The position numbers were made by a program, and so were the translations under genes. Positions 51,732 to 60,317 of a DNA stretch of 64,000 nt are shown piece after piece; position 1 is the stretch's first letter, and every line of letters starts with the position of its first letter. The notes under the pieces were generated by a model. That model was not told where the DNA came from, searched no databases, and saw nothing but the letters and a program-made list of their open reading frames with translations. The DNA is from MGIIb-Q1 sp964342465 (GTDB lineage: Archaea > Thermoplasmatota > Poseidoniia > Poseidoniales > Thalassarchaeaceae): positions 186,001-250,000 of the forward strand of contig CAYFFQ010000001.1 in assembly GCA_964342465.1 (NCBI GenBank). The letters run 5' to 3'.

Positions 51732-53726
51732 TCATTCCGGCCTGCTGCCGACAAGTTCAGTGACCACACTCGGGTCGGCCAGTGTACTAACATCCCCCAT
51801 GTCAGAAATATCACCTGCCGCAATTTTTCGGAGAATTCTTCTCATAATCTTTCCAGAACGGGTTTTTGGAAGAACCTGTGTAAAGTGCACTTTGTCGGGG
51901 GTCGCAATCGGTCCGATGATGCTTCTCACCCCTTGCCGAAGTTCTTGTCTTAGGACTTCGGATGGTGAATTACCCCCCTCAAGTGTGACGAAACAGTAGA
52001 TTCCCTGCCCCTTAATCTCATGTGGGAAACCGACCACAGCCGCCTCGCAGACTGCCGGGTGCTCAACGAGTGCAGATTCGACTTCAGCAGTTCCCATCCG
52101 GTGTCCCGAGACGTTGATGACATCGTCTATTCTACCCATTATCCAATAGCACCCGTCTTCATCCTTTCTCGCCCCATCACCGGTGAAATATCTCCCCGGC
52201 TGCTGGCTGAAATATGTCTTGATGAATCGTTCGTGGTCGCCATATACGGTACGCATCATCCCCGGCCATGCCTGTTCGACAATCAGGTAACCCCCCTCAT
52301 TCACCTCACATTCACTGCCGTCAGCGTGAACAATTTTCGGGTCGATTCCAAAGAATGGGTAGGTGGCAGAACCGGGCTTTGTGGTGGTCATTCCCGGCAG
52401 AGGTGTAATCATTATTCCACCCGTCTCAGTCTGCCACCAAGTGTCCACAATCGGTCTCGTCTCGTCACCGACAACTTGGTGGTACCACATCCACGCTTCG
52501 GGATTGATTGGCTCTCCCACAGTGCCAAGAACGCGGATAGACTCCCTTTTGTATCTCCTCACAGGCTCATCACCATGGACCATCAGCGCCCGAATGGCAG
52601 TTGGTGCGGTGTAGAAAGTCGTCGGCTTGTGTTTATCACAAATATCCCATAATCTCCCTGCATCAGGATAGGTAGGAGTTCCTTCGAACATCAGTGTGTG
52701 ACACCCGAGGGCGAGTGGCCCGTAGACGATGTAGGAGTGTCCGGTTATCCACCCGATGTCAGCAGTACAGAAGTGGAGGTCTCTCTCCGGGTGCAGGTCA
52801 AAGACATATTTGCTGGTCGTGGCGGTCCAGACCATGTAGCCCGCCTGTGTGTGCATGACTCCCTTGGGTTGACCAGTGGAGCCCGATGTGTAGAGTATGA
52901 AAAGAGGGTCTTCCGCCTCCATCACTTCGGGTTGACAGGTCTGAGCCGAGTCCTTCATTCCTGCATCCATGTCCACATCTCTGCCTTCCACCCAGTTGGG
53001 TGCGCCGCTGCCGACCCCATCTCCTGCACGATGATTGACGAGGACTGTGCGAACTATTGTTCCCTTTTCTGCTGCCAATTCGATGGCCGCATCACCTATG
53101 GCCTTCAGTGGGATTATGCGGCCACCTCTTATTCCTGCATCGGTCGTCATCATCACATCGGATGAGCAGTCAACTATTCTCTGAGCGAGAGACTCAGCAG
53201 AGAATCCACCGAAGACGACCGAGTGGATTGCTCCGATGCGGGCGCAGGCGAGCAGGGCGAAGGCGAGTTCAGGAATCATCGGCATGTAGATTGTCACTCT
53301 ATCCCCTTTACTCACACCATTGGCGCGGAGGAGATTACCCAATTGGGAGACCTTTTCGAGCACCTGTGAAAAGGAGAATGTCTCGCTGCTACCATCATCC
53401 GCCTCAAATGTGATGGCAGGGGCATCTCCTCTCCCCGCCGCCACATGTCGGTCAAGACAGTTGACACTGACATTGAGTTGGGCTCCTTCAAACCAGTGGA
53501 TGTCACCAGTAGCGAGGTCACATGAAGAGACGGAGTCCCATTTCTTGTACCATTCGAATTCCTCGGCAACCTCGCTCCAAAAGCCATCAGGGTCATCGAT
53601 GCTTCTCCTCCACATCGCCTGATATGTGTCAAAATCGGTGATGTGTGCTTCACTCGCAATCGGCTCCGGTGGTGGAAACTGTCGTTGCTCGTCCAATAAA
53701 CTCTCTATGCTATCTTCTTCGGCCAT
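51732..53726 (-). CDS. acs: Acetyl-CoA synthetase (AMP-forming)
   Basis: 664 residues, matching the usual 650. The adenylation motif LFILYTSGSTGQPKGVMHTQAGYM, WWQTETGGIM, YFTGDGARKDEDGCYWIMGRIDDVINVSGHRMGTAEVE and the acetylatable Lys in KTRSGKIMRRILRKIA are all seen. It turns acetate, ATP and CoA into acetyl-CoA. ATG 53726 is chosen over 53837 because a TATA box lies 25 bp upstream. First gene of the acs-deoC-ALDH group. Confidence 0.96.
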   Translation of the reverse strand: MAEEDSIESLLDEQRQFPPPEPIASEAHITDFDTYQAMWRRSIDDPDGFWSEVAEEFEWYKKWDSVSSCDLATGDIHWFEGAQLNVSVNCLDRHVAAGRGDAPAITFEADDGSSETFSFSQVLEKVSQLGNLLRANGVSKGDRVTIYMPMIPELAFALLACARIGAIHSVVFGGFSAESLAQRIVDCSSDVMMTTDAGIRGGRIIPLKAIGDAAIELAAEKGTIVRTVLVNHRAGDGVGSGAPNWVEGRDVDMDAGMKDSAQTCQPEVMEAEDPLFILYTSGSTGQPKGVMHTQAGYMVWTATTSKYVFDLHPERDLHFCTADIGWITGHSYIVYGPLALGCHTLMFEGTPTYPDAGRLWDICDKHKPTTFYTAPTAIRALMVHGDEPVRRYKRESIRVLGTVGEPINPEAWMWYHQVVGDETRPIVDTWWQTETGGIMITPLPGMTTTKPGSATYPFFGIDPKIVHADGSECEVNEGGYLIVEQAWPGMMRTVYGDHERFIKTYFSQQPGRYFTGDGARKDEDGCYWIMGRIDDVINVSGHRMGTAEVESALVEHPAVCEAAVVGFPHEIKGQGIYCFVTLEGGNSPSEVLRQELRQGVRSIIGPIATPDKVHFTQVLPKTRSGKIMRRILRKIAAGDISDMGDVSTLADPSVVTELVGSRPE

Positions 53727-53746
53727 CAACAGGCGAGACTCCACCC

Positions 53747-53754
53747 GATATATC
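53747..53754 (-). promoter_or_regulatory. TATA box of acs
   Basis: GATATATC, centred about 25 bp before ATG 53726 on the minus strand. This predicts a leaderless acs transcript. Confidence 0.65.
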
Positions 53755-53888
53755 AACAACTCGCAGAGGCAATCTGTGGATGATTGATACTTCAGTTCGC
53801 TACTTTCCTTGGAGGTGGTCAACGATTTTTCATTCATCCCCTAGCAACTCAGGATGGTTTGGTGGTCGTCATGGTTAAACACGGCTCG

Positions 53889-53908
53889 CCGGTGGCTCGC
53901 TCCACCGG
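53889..53908. repeat. Inverted repeat at the 5' edge of tRNA-Val(CAC)
   Basis: CCGGTGG-CTCGCT-CCACCGG, a 7-bp stem whose right arm enters the first two bases of the tRNA. It may affect tRNA 5' processing or transcription. Confidence 0.55.
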
Positions 53909-53979
53909 GCTCGTGGTCTAGGGGTTATGACGTCGCCTTCACACGGCGAAGATCGCCAGTTCAATTCTGGCCGAGCCCA
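53907..53979 (+). tRNA. tRNA-Val (anticodon CAC)
   Basis: Acceptor GGGCTCG pairs perfectly with CGAGCCC. D-arm GTCT...GAC, anticodon arm TCGCC-TTCACAC-GGCGA (anticodon CAC), T-arm GCCAG-TTCAATT-CTGGC, discriminator A; CCA is not encoded. Its 3' end is the seed of the 196-bp array that follows. Confidence 0.93.
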
Positions 53980-54575
53980 CTCATCAATTTTCATCGTTTT
54001 TCCAGCAGAATATATCGGCTCGGTCAGAATTGAACTCCGCGCGAATTCCGGTTTCCAGCGTAGTTCAATCAAAGGATTTCGCGCTGGAGCGCAGACCTTC
54101 ATTCGTTGATTGTCTTACCGAAGGTCTGCGTTGGATTGAGTCAGTCAGCCATCAGATTCAGTCTGGCCGAGCCCACTCATCAATTTTCATCGTTTTTCCA
54201 GCAGAATATATCGGCTCGGTCAGAATTGAACTCCGCGCGAATTCCGGTTTCCAGCGTAGTTCAATCAAAGGATTTCGCGCTGGAGCGCAGACCTTCATTC
54301 GTTGATTGTCTTACCGAAGGTCTGCGTTGGATTGAGTCAGTCAGCCATCAGATTCAGTCTGGCCGAGCCCACTCAGCATTTTTCAGCGGTATATCGGCAG
54401 AATATATCGGCTCGGTCAGAATTGAACTCCGCGCGAATTCCGGTTTCCAGCGTAGTTCAATCAAAGGATTTCGCGCTGGAGCGCAGACCTTCATTCGTTG
54501 ATTGTCTTACCGAAGGTCTGCGTTGGATTGAGTCAGTCAGCCATCAGATTCAGTCTGGCCGAGCCCACTCAGACA
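53958..54575. repeat. 196-bp tandem array derived from the tRNA-Val 3' end, three full units
   Basis: TCTGGCCGAGCCCACTCA, the tRNA 3' end plus flank, recurs exactly 196 bp apart (ACTCA at 53979, 54175, 54371 and 54567). Units one and two look identical; unit three differs only in its first 30 bp. Each unit also has an inverted copy of the tRNA T-arm/acceptor (54017-54036 in unit one, 19 of 20 bases complementary to 53958-53977) and an 11-bp hairpin, CGCAGACCTTC/GAAGGTCTGCG (54090-54100 with 54120-54130). The ORFs seen here shift frame between copies and are not genes. Nothing else lies in 53980-54678. Confidence 0.93.
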
Positions 54576-54678
54576 CAGTCAGTCGGCTCACTGAAGACTT
54601 CAGGGAATCTTCGTCAGGGGTCTATTGTCGCCCCTTCAGGTGGAAAGATATAGACGGGAACGGCACTGAGAAGGGCCT

Positions 54679-56139
54679 GTGGGATGGAAGGAGACACTTC
54701 AGCGGAGGGTGGGCATTGATGTCAATGTATTCACCGAGAGGAAGACGTGGAAGGCCTTCGCCATCTCCATCGTCCTGTTTTCGATAATCGCATACAGCGG
54801 CCTCTCCGCCTTCGGCATCACCTCTGCTATGTTCGGTGTCGGGGGTGATGTCGAACCTGTCCCCAACTTTGAGATGCAGACGGTCAACAGAAGTGGAATT
54901 GAGGACAATCTTACCAATGAAACCGGCTGGTTCCGCCTATCGGAACATAGGGGTAAGGTGGTCATCTTGGATTTCATGGCTCACGGTTGCAGTTCCTGCC
55001 ATTATGCTCAGGAACACATGGAATCCCAACTTTCGGATTGGGAGAACCTTTCTGGGCCTTATCCAGTGATGATTGTTTCAATCGGCTCTTGGTATTCGTA
55101 CGAATCTCTTGATTATCTCAACCAATCGGACCATTCTGAAAATTACTTTGTCCCTCAGTGGGTGCTTGGGACTGGCGCGGGTGATTCGGTCATTTTGAAT
55201 GAATCGACAGGGGAGAGAGGTGACTTGGTGGAGCAGTACCACGCTCAAGCCATCCCCCTTCTTTTGGTTTTAGACCATGAGGGTTTCATAGTAGCCAAAC
55301 AGAACTCCGGCACTCCTGTGGAGGGGTGGGGCGAGTTCGACGATGCGGTTGTCAGGGCCAACGCCGGTGAGGCGACCTCATTACGTGTCGGATTGGCAGA
55401 TGTGGACACCAGTTTCACCGGCATACTTTTTCTCGGCCTGATGCTCGGGATACTCGTCTATTTCTCACCTTGCGCCTTTCCAGTTCTGCCTGGGTATATC
55501 GGTTATTACATCAGTCTGAGATTGCGTGAGGATGAGTTGCAAGAGGCTGGCAAACTGAAGGGGGGTATGCCTCGCCACACGACAGTCGGAGTTGTGGCGG
55601 GATTGGGGATGATGACCTTCTTCGCCGTGCTCGGGTTGCTTGTCTTGGGGCTTTCGGAGGTGGTGAATGTCGGTAGTTATCTGCACCGTTTTGCAATTTT
55701 CATCGCCATTCTGCTATTTGTATTCGGTTCGTTCATGTTGATGGGAGGCACTTCCCACCTGCTTGGATGGGTTGACAAGTTCGTGGTGCAGAGATTCTCG
55801 ACAACCGAATCCGATGACCTTTTCACTCCACGGCGCAACATGTATCTCTGGGGAATCGGCTATGCTGCGGCATCGGTAGACTGCACCGCGGCGATAGTTC
55901 TGCCATTCCTAGGCTATCTATTAGCCAGTGGGACATCTGCTGTATTAGCCGGTCTTGGTGGCATCATGGCAAGCGTCTTTTTACTGATGATGGGCGTGAC
56001 CGTAGTCGTCGGCGTTGGCAGCAGAAGGGTTGAGGGATTCCTCCGCCGAGCCACAGATTCGATAAAAATGGTCGGGGCGTGGATGATGATGTTCGCCGGT
56101 ATAGGTCTGTACATCTATCTCACTGCATTGTATTTGTGA
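54679..56139 (+). CDS. Thioredoxin-CcdA fusion, thiol-disulfide transporter
   Basis: 486 residues, GTG start. A membrane anchor (FAISIVLFSIIAYSGLSAF) is followed by an extracytoplasmic thioredoxin/TlpA-like domain (residues 55-230) with active site MAHGCSSCHYAQ, then six to seven membrane segments of CcdA/DsbD type with VYFSPCAFPVLPGYIGYY and SVDCTAAIVLPFLGYLL carrying the two buried Cys. It would move electrons across the membrane to reduce external disulfides. The domain order (Trx first) is reversed from bacterial DsbD, where the C-terminal domain is Trx. Confidence 0.88.
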   Translation: MGWKETLQRRVGIDVNVFTERKTWKAFAISIVLFSIIAYSGLSAFGITSAMFGVGGDVEPVPNFEMQTVNRSGIEDNLTNETGWFRLSEHRGKVVILDFMAHGCSSCHYAQEHMESQLSDWENLSGPYPVMIVSIGSWYSYESLDYLNQSDHSENYFVPQWVLGTGAGDSVILNESTGERGDLVEQYHAQAIPLLLVLDHEGFIVAKQNSGTPVEGWGEFDDAVVRANAGEATSLRVGLADVDTSFTGILFLGLMLGILVYFSPCAFPVLPGYIGYYISLRLREDELQEAGKLKGGMPRHTTVGVVAGLGMMTFFAVLGLLVLGLSEVVNVGSYLHRFAIFIAILLFVFGSFMLMGGTSHLLGWVDKFVVQRFSTTESDDLFTPRRNMYLWGIGYAAASVDCTAAIVLPFLGYLLASGTSAVLAGLGGIMASVFLLMMGVTVVVGVGSRRVEGFLRRATDSIKMVGAWMMMFAGIGLYIYLTALYL

Positions 56140-56264
56140 CTAGCGCTATCGGTTGATGCAGACGAGTGGCTCAGGTTGCCATCTTAGTTAGGCCGCTTGA
56201 ATGGTGTAGCCGTTGTGCATAGGATGTGTTCACTGTGCTGCATCCATCCAAATCCTCTGATGGA

Positions 56265-56365
56265 GTGGGTTCAAAAAAATCCGAAGACTTTGGGGAAACC
56301 GAATGGTGTGCATTCGCTCCTATACCCACTGTGGGTTCATATAAATCCGAAGACTTTGAGAAAAA
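56265..56365. repeat. 66-bp repeat of the 3' end of a small gene
   Basis: GTGGGTTCA..AAATCCGAAGACTTTG occurs at about 56265 and 56331, 66 bp apart. The second copy holds the stop and last codons of the 49-residue minus-strand gene; the first is a diverged duplicate outside it. Confidence 0.82.
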
Positions 56366-56486
56366 CTGCAACCCCTGCCACCGCGGCAATCGCTGAGGTC
56401 AAGGTTCTCAGAAGTTCCATCTTGTGGTTGTGTTTGTCCAACCACTTCTCGAACTTACCTCTCCTTCTTCCCATTCCCTCTGACAT
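56337..56486 (-). CDS. Small membrane protein, 49 residues
   Basis: The minus strand encodes a basic N-terminus (MSEGMGRRRGKFEKWLDKHN) followed by a helix and a hydrophobic C-terminal segment (LTSAIAAVAGVAVFLKVFGF), then TGA. The layout is that of a small tail-anchored protein. The finding that its 3' end has been duplicated as at other genes supports a real transcript. Function unknown. Confidence 0.5.
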   Translation of the reverse strand: MSEGMGRRRGKFEKWLDKHNHKMELLRTLTSAIAAVAGVAVFLKVFGFI

Positions 56487-56691
56487 CTCAATCCCCGACA
56501 GCGGAAGTCATATCCCCTCATTCTTGAACCTTTCAACGGTCGGGGTCGTCTGAGAATATGACCTCCTCAACCATCAGTCATAAGGCACTTCGTACCGCTG
56601 TTTGCCTCGGATAGGTGGGGAACTTAAGTTCAATTAGTGGTATTCAGATGGGCCACCGCATAGAGGTTCAGTGCCAGCCGTCGGAAGCGCA

Positions 56692-57738
56692 TCACGACGG
56701 TTTCTCTTCACGCAACTGGGAATGGATCATCAGGTTGAGAAGCACCTCTCCGAAATCAAGGGCATAGGCGCAGAGCCGTCTGACAGATTCAGAAAGGCGG
56801 AACTTGAAGAGTAGAGTGACGGCGTCACCATGTTCATTCCAAAGTCCGTCTTCGAAGGATTCCAACTGTGACTGTGCATGATGCAGTGTCGCGCGAGCAA
56901 CGGCGATTTGTTCAGCGTCGTTTTCTCTGATGTTAATCATCAATGCCCTGAGAGACTCCATCCATTGTGGTATCTGTTTCAGAGGCGGTTCATCCTTGTC
57001 GAGTTCCGGCATTCTCGCGGTGGAGAGGATGAGTGTGGCAATTCTATCCGCATGGTCAGCCATTCGCTCCAATGTTCGGGATAAATTTGCATATTCGACT
57101 GCTTCTCTCCTACTGAGGGCGAGTGCTTCAGCTACTTGGTAAGAATCCAAAAGTGCTGCGACTTGCCTCTCAATTAGCAATCTCATCGCATCAATTTCCT
57201 CTTCCCGTTCCTCATGGTCATCAATGAGGTCTTTGTCTGAACCGGTCAACACCTCGTGAATATCGCGCATCAACGATGTCAATTGCTGGTACATTCGGTT
57301 GATACTCGCTCTGAGGGGGAGTTCACTCGCAGAGAGAAGACTGACCAATTCAATTCTTGTTTCCGATTCTTGTGAAATTTCGAATCCGCGGGTGGATTTC
57401 AACAGTCTGCGAACGACTCTTCTCAGTTTTCGGTCGAAAGTTGATTTCGTCCTTATATCGATTGTAGTCGCACCGGAGAGATAGGCGCCAACAAGATGGT
57501 CGAACAGACCATCCTCTGGGATGTCTTCAGCTAGCACGGTGATTCTTGTACGACGGGATTCCACCGCCGATGCAGGAGTTAGCCGTAGCGCTCCGGACGG
57601 CCGCCAATCAATCACCACTCCACTGCTTGAGGATAGTGAGTTTTGTTCCACCCAAGACTTGGGGAGGCTGAGTGTGTATGTCACGCCTCCCGTCACCTGA
57701 AGTTTCCTCACTTCGCGAGAACCTGCGCCCTTCGCCAT
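56692..57738 (-). CDS. phoU: AbrB-PhoU phosphate regulator
   Basis: 348 residues from MAKGAGSREV. The first 50 residues are an AbrB/SpoVT-like DNA-binding domain (REVRKLQVTGGVTYTLSLPKSWVEQNSL), common in archaeal PhoU; the rest is helical with two PhoU repeats (for example INRMYQQLTSLMRDIHEVLTGSDKDLIDDHEEREEEIDAMRLLIERQV and YANLSRTLERMADHADRIATLIL). Probably represses phosphate uptake genes. It is divergent from the PiT gene, with shared TATA elements between them. ATG 57738 lies 25 bp from a TATA box. Confidence 0.88.
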   Translation of the reverse strand: MAKGAGSREVRKLQVTGGVTYTLSLPKSWVEQNSLSSSSGVVIDWRPSGALRLTPASAVESRRTRITVLAEDIPEDGLFDHLVGAYLSGATTIDIRTKSTFDRKLRRVVRRLLKSTRGFEISQESETRIELVSLLSASELPLRASINRMYQQLTSLMRDIHEVLTGSDKDLIDDHEEREEEIDAMRLLIERQVAALLDSYQVAEALALSRREAVEYANLSRTLERMADHADRIATLILSTARMPELDKDEPPLKQIPQWMESLRALMINIRENDAEQIAVARATLHHAQSQLESFEDGLWNEHGDAVTLLFKFRLSESVRRLCAYALDFGEVLLNLMIHSQLREEKPS

Positions 57739-57750
57739 AAAGTGCCGATT

Positions 57751-57780
57751 ATATAGTGCTATATAGATTACCCTATATCT
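57751..57780. promoter_or_regulatory. Divergent phoU/PiT promoter with TATA palindromes
   Basis: ATATAGTGCTATAT (57751-57764) is an inverted repeat. CTATATAG at 57759-57766 is centred 25 bp before the phoU ATG. CTATATCT at 57773-57780 is about 38 bp before the PiT ATG. The overlap suggests that one protein, perhaps the AbrB-PhoU product, could block both promoters. Confidence 0.6.
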
Positions 57781-57813
57781 CGGTGATAAACCGAACGCGA
57801 CCCGCACGGTTCA

Positions 57814-59925
57814 ATGGAACCTATGTTCACGATAGTCCTCGTTCTCTCCCTGATAGTTTGTGCCTACATGGCTTGGAACATCGGTGCCAACGATGTGGCC
57901 AACGCGATGGGAACTTCCGTTGGCTCCCGCGCCCTGACTCTGAAGCAGGCGGTGATTCTCGCTGCGGTTTTCGAATTCTCCGGCGCATTCTTCGCCGGGG
58001 ACGCAGTCACTGACACCGTCAGAAAGGGTATTTTGGTCGTTGATTTTGAGACAGTCACCTCAACCTTCGCACACGACCTGATGTACGGTTTCATCGCAGC
58101 CATGATGGCGGCCGCTGTCTGGCTGACAGTCGCCACGCGCTTTGGCCTTCCCGTCTCTACCACGCACAGCATCATTGGGGGAATCATCGGGATAGGCTTG
58201 GTCTTGGAGGTGCAACATTCTACTACACTCATCGATTGGGCGGTGGTTCAGAAGGTAGTCATGTCATGGGTGGCAAGTCCTTTGATGGGTGGCATCCTCT
58301 CGTTCATCTCATTCTATATCGTCAGGGCGACCATACTTGAGGCTCCAAACCCGATTGAAAGGGCGAAGTGGCTCGCTCCGATTCTCGCTCTCCCCACATT
58401 CTTCGTGTTGGGCCTTGCACTGCAGTTCAAGGCTCTGAAGGGATTCTTTGCTAAACTTGCAGCGGATGGGATTATTGAGAACAAATATGACTGGCTGCCC
58501 GTCAAGGAGAACGGTGTTTTCAATCCCCTTGCAGAAAATGCGTGGTTCCCGATAAACAGCCTTTTGGTGGCTCTTATAATCGGTGTAATCGCTTCTGCGG
58601 TGTTGGGTTTTGTGTTGAGGAACTATGAGTTCAAGCGTGAAGGATTCCATGGCGTCGAGCGCATTTTCGTCTGGTTGCAGGTAATCACAGCAGCATACGT
58701 TGCGTTCGCTCATGGAGCAAATGACCGCTCCAATGCTATCGGGCCAATGGCTGCGGTCTACCAGATCATCGGTTCTGGTGGAGAGTTGATGGAGAAGGCG
58801 GACATCCCGCTTTGGCTCGTATTTCTCGGCTCCGCAGGTATCGCCGTCGGTGTGATGACTTGGGGTTGGAGAGTGATGGAGACCATCGGAAAGAAAATCA
58901 CCGAAATCACCCCGACCCGTGGCTTTGCAGCGGAATTCGGTGCGGCAACCACCATTCTCATCTTCTCCATGCCGTTCCTCGCTGTACCCGTCTCAACCAC
59001 CCACACACTGGTTGGGTCTGTCGTCGGAGTAGGTTTGGCTGGTGGGGCAAAAGCGGTTGATTTCCGAGTTTTTGGCAAGATTGCTGCCTCTTGGGTAGCA
59101 AGCCTTCCTGCAGCCGCTTTTGGGGCAGTTCTACTCTTCATCGCCACCGGTTCAAACGCACTGAACATGATTGTGGTCTTCCCCATTGCCTTCATGGCTG
59201 TCGTCTATGTGATGTGGCGAACCAAAGATGGCGAGGTATTCGTCGAAGAGGCTCTCGCGGCATCCACTGGAGACCCTGAGATGGACCCGACGGTCTTCGA
59301 GTTATTCCACGCGCACGCCGAAGCCGTCGAAGAGACCGTTGAGAAGATGCTTGAAGCGATAGAACTCGTCGTCGTCGGAAAGGATGCATCCAAGGCGATT
59401 CAAGCCACTTCAGACGCTGAATTGGAAGCCGACCACATCAAAGCGGGCATCCGTGAATTGATAGGCAGTCGCGAATGGAAACTCCTCGTCGGCTCAGAGA
59501 CTTTTTTGCACATGCTGACCCGTCAGGACAGAATCGCCGATTACGCTCAGAATGTGGCCGAGCAACTATCCTTCAGAGAGATTTTCCAGAACGAGGAAGC
59601 CCTGAAACTCCTCAGCGAGATGGCTCACGCAGTCCACGCCACTGCAGCAAAATACGAAGATACGGTTCTCTGTCTGCGTGACTTGACTCTATCTGGCTAC
59701 ACCAAACCACAGAAGGACGAATTGAGACAACTGATCTCAGATGTGAACATGCTTGAACATGAGGCGGATGATGTGGAGAGCAGAGCAGCCCGCTTCGTCT
59801 TCAGTAACGGCGATGACGACCCACTGGCAGCAGTGCACATGTATCGAGTCCTTCAGAGGCTTGACGATGTCGCCAATGCCTGTGAGATGGCAGCCAACGC
59901 CTTCCTTCCAATCGTCTACTTGTGA
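57814..59925 (+). CDS. pit: PiT phosphate permease fused to a PhoU-like (DUF47) domain
   Basis: 703 residues. GANDVANAMGTSVGSRALTLKQAVILAAVFEFSGAFFAG and the second copy AHGANDRSNAIGPMAAVYQ are the two PiT signatures; both halves also have PVSTTHSIIGG/PVSTTHTLVGS. Residues about 490-703 are helical and match PhoU/DUF47 (HAHAEAVEETVEKMLEAIELV...LEHEADDVESRAARFVF...RVLQRLDDVANACEMAANAFLPIVYL). In most genomes the two are separate neighbouring genes. Takes up phosphate with a cation; the tail probably gates it. Confidence 0.93.
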   Translation: MEPMFTIVLVLSLIVCAYMAWNIGANDVANAMGTSVGSRALTLKQAVILAAVFEFSGAFFAGDAVTDTVRKGILVVDFETVTSTFAHDLMYGFIAAMMAAAVWLTVATRFGLPVSTTHSIIGGIIGIGLVLEVQHSTTLIDWAVVQKVVMSWVASPLMGGILSFISFYIVRATILEAPNPIERAKWLAPILALPTFFVLGLALQFKALKGFFAKLAADGIIENKYDWLPVKENGVFNPLAENAWFPINSLLVALIIGVIASAVLGFVLRNYEFKREGFHGVERIFVWLQVITAAYVAFAHGANDRSNAIGPMAAVYQIIGSGGELMEKADIPLWLVFLGSAGIAVGVMTWGWRVMETIGKKITEITPTRGFAAEFGAATTILIFSMPFLAVPVSTTHTLVGSVVGVGLAGGAKAVDFRVFGKIAASWVASLPAAAFGAVLLFIATGSNALNMIVVFPIAFMAVVYVMWRTKDGEVFVEEALAASTGDPEMDPTVFELFHAHAEAVEETVEKMLEAIELVVVGKDASKAIQATSDAELEADHIKAGIRELIGSREWKLLVGSETFLHMLTRQDRIADYAQNVAEQLSFREIFQNEEALKLLSEMAHAVHATAAKYEDTVLCLRDLTLSGYTKPQKDELRQLISDVNMLEHEADDVESRAARFVFSNGDDDPLAAVHMYRVLQRLDDVANACEMAANAFLPIVYL

Positions 59926-60317
59926 GCCTCTCAGTGTCGGCTCACTCAATCAGAAGTGGGGCTGGATGCACTCTGAACACTCCTGTCGGACATGGTTGCC
60001 TCTCCCCCTCGAAACACACATCTGATGTCGTTCACACAAGCAGACGGGCGGTCACAACCCCCTCGATGCTACTGGGTGTGGTCACACAGAGGGCGGAGGT
60101 GGTGGCATCGGCGGTGGTGGTCAAGTCGTAGATGCTGGTGGAGTCGGCGGTGGTGGTCAAGTCGTAGATGCAGGTGGAGTCGGCGGTGGTGGTGAAGTCG
60201 TCGTTGCTGGTGGAGTCGGCGGTGGTGGTCAAGTCGTCGGTGGTGGTCAAGTCGTCGTTGCACGGGAACCGCCAACCTGCAGAATACACACCCTCTTTAC
60301 CATAGACTCCGCCACTG
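59926..60317. repeat. Intergenic region with 36-bp tandem repeat
   Basis: Units of the form GTCGTAGATGCTGGTGGAGT + CGGCGGTGGTGGTCAA recur with a 36-bp period at about 60110-60255, with shorter variants. The region is GGT-rich and lies between convergent genes. Long Trp/Arg- or Thr/Asp-rich frames across it are repeat readings. Confidence 0.85.

Noticed and set aside
54030..54787. Plus-strand ORFs of 91-161 residues after tRNA-Val(CAC)
   Set aside because: The 196-bp unit is not a multiple of three, so the same words appear in shifting frames; no single coding frame is maintained.
56197..56553. 118-residue plus-strand ORF
   Set aside because: It is antisense to the small membrane protein, contains the duplicated segment twice and has no protein-like domain.
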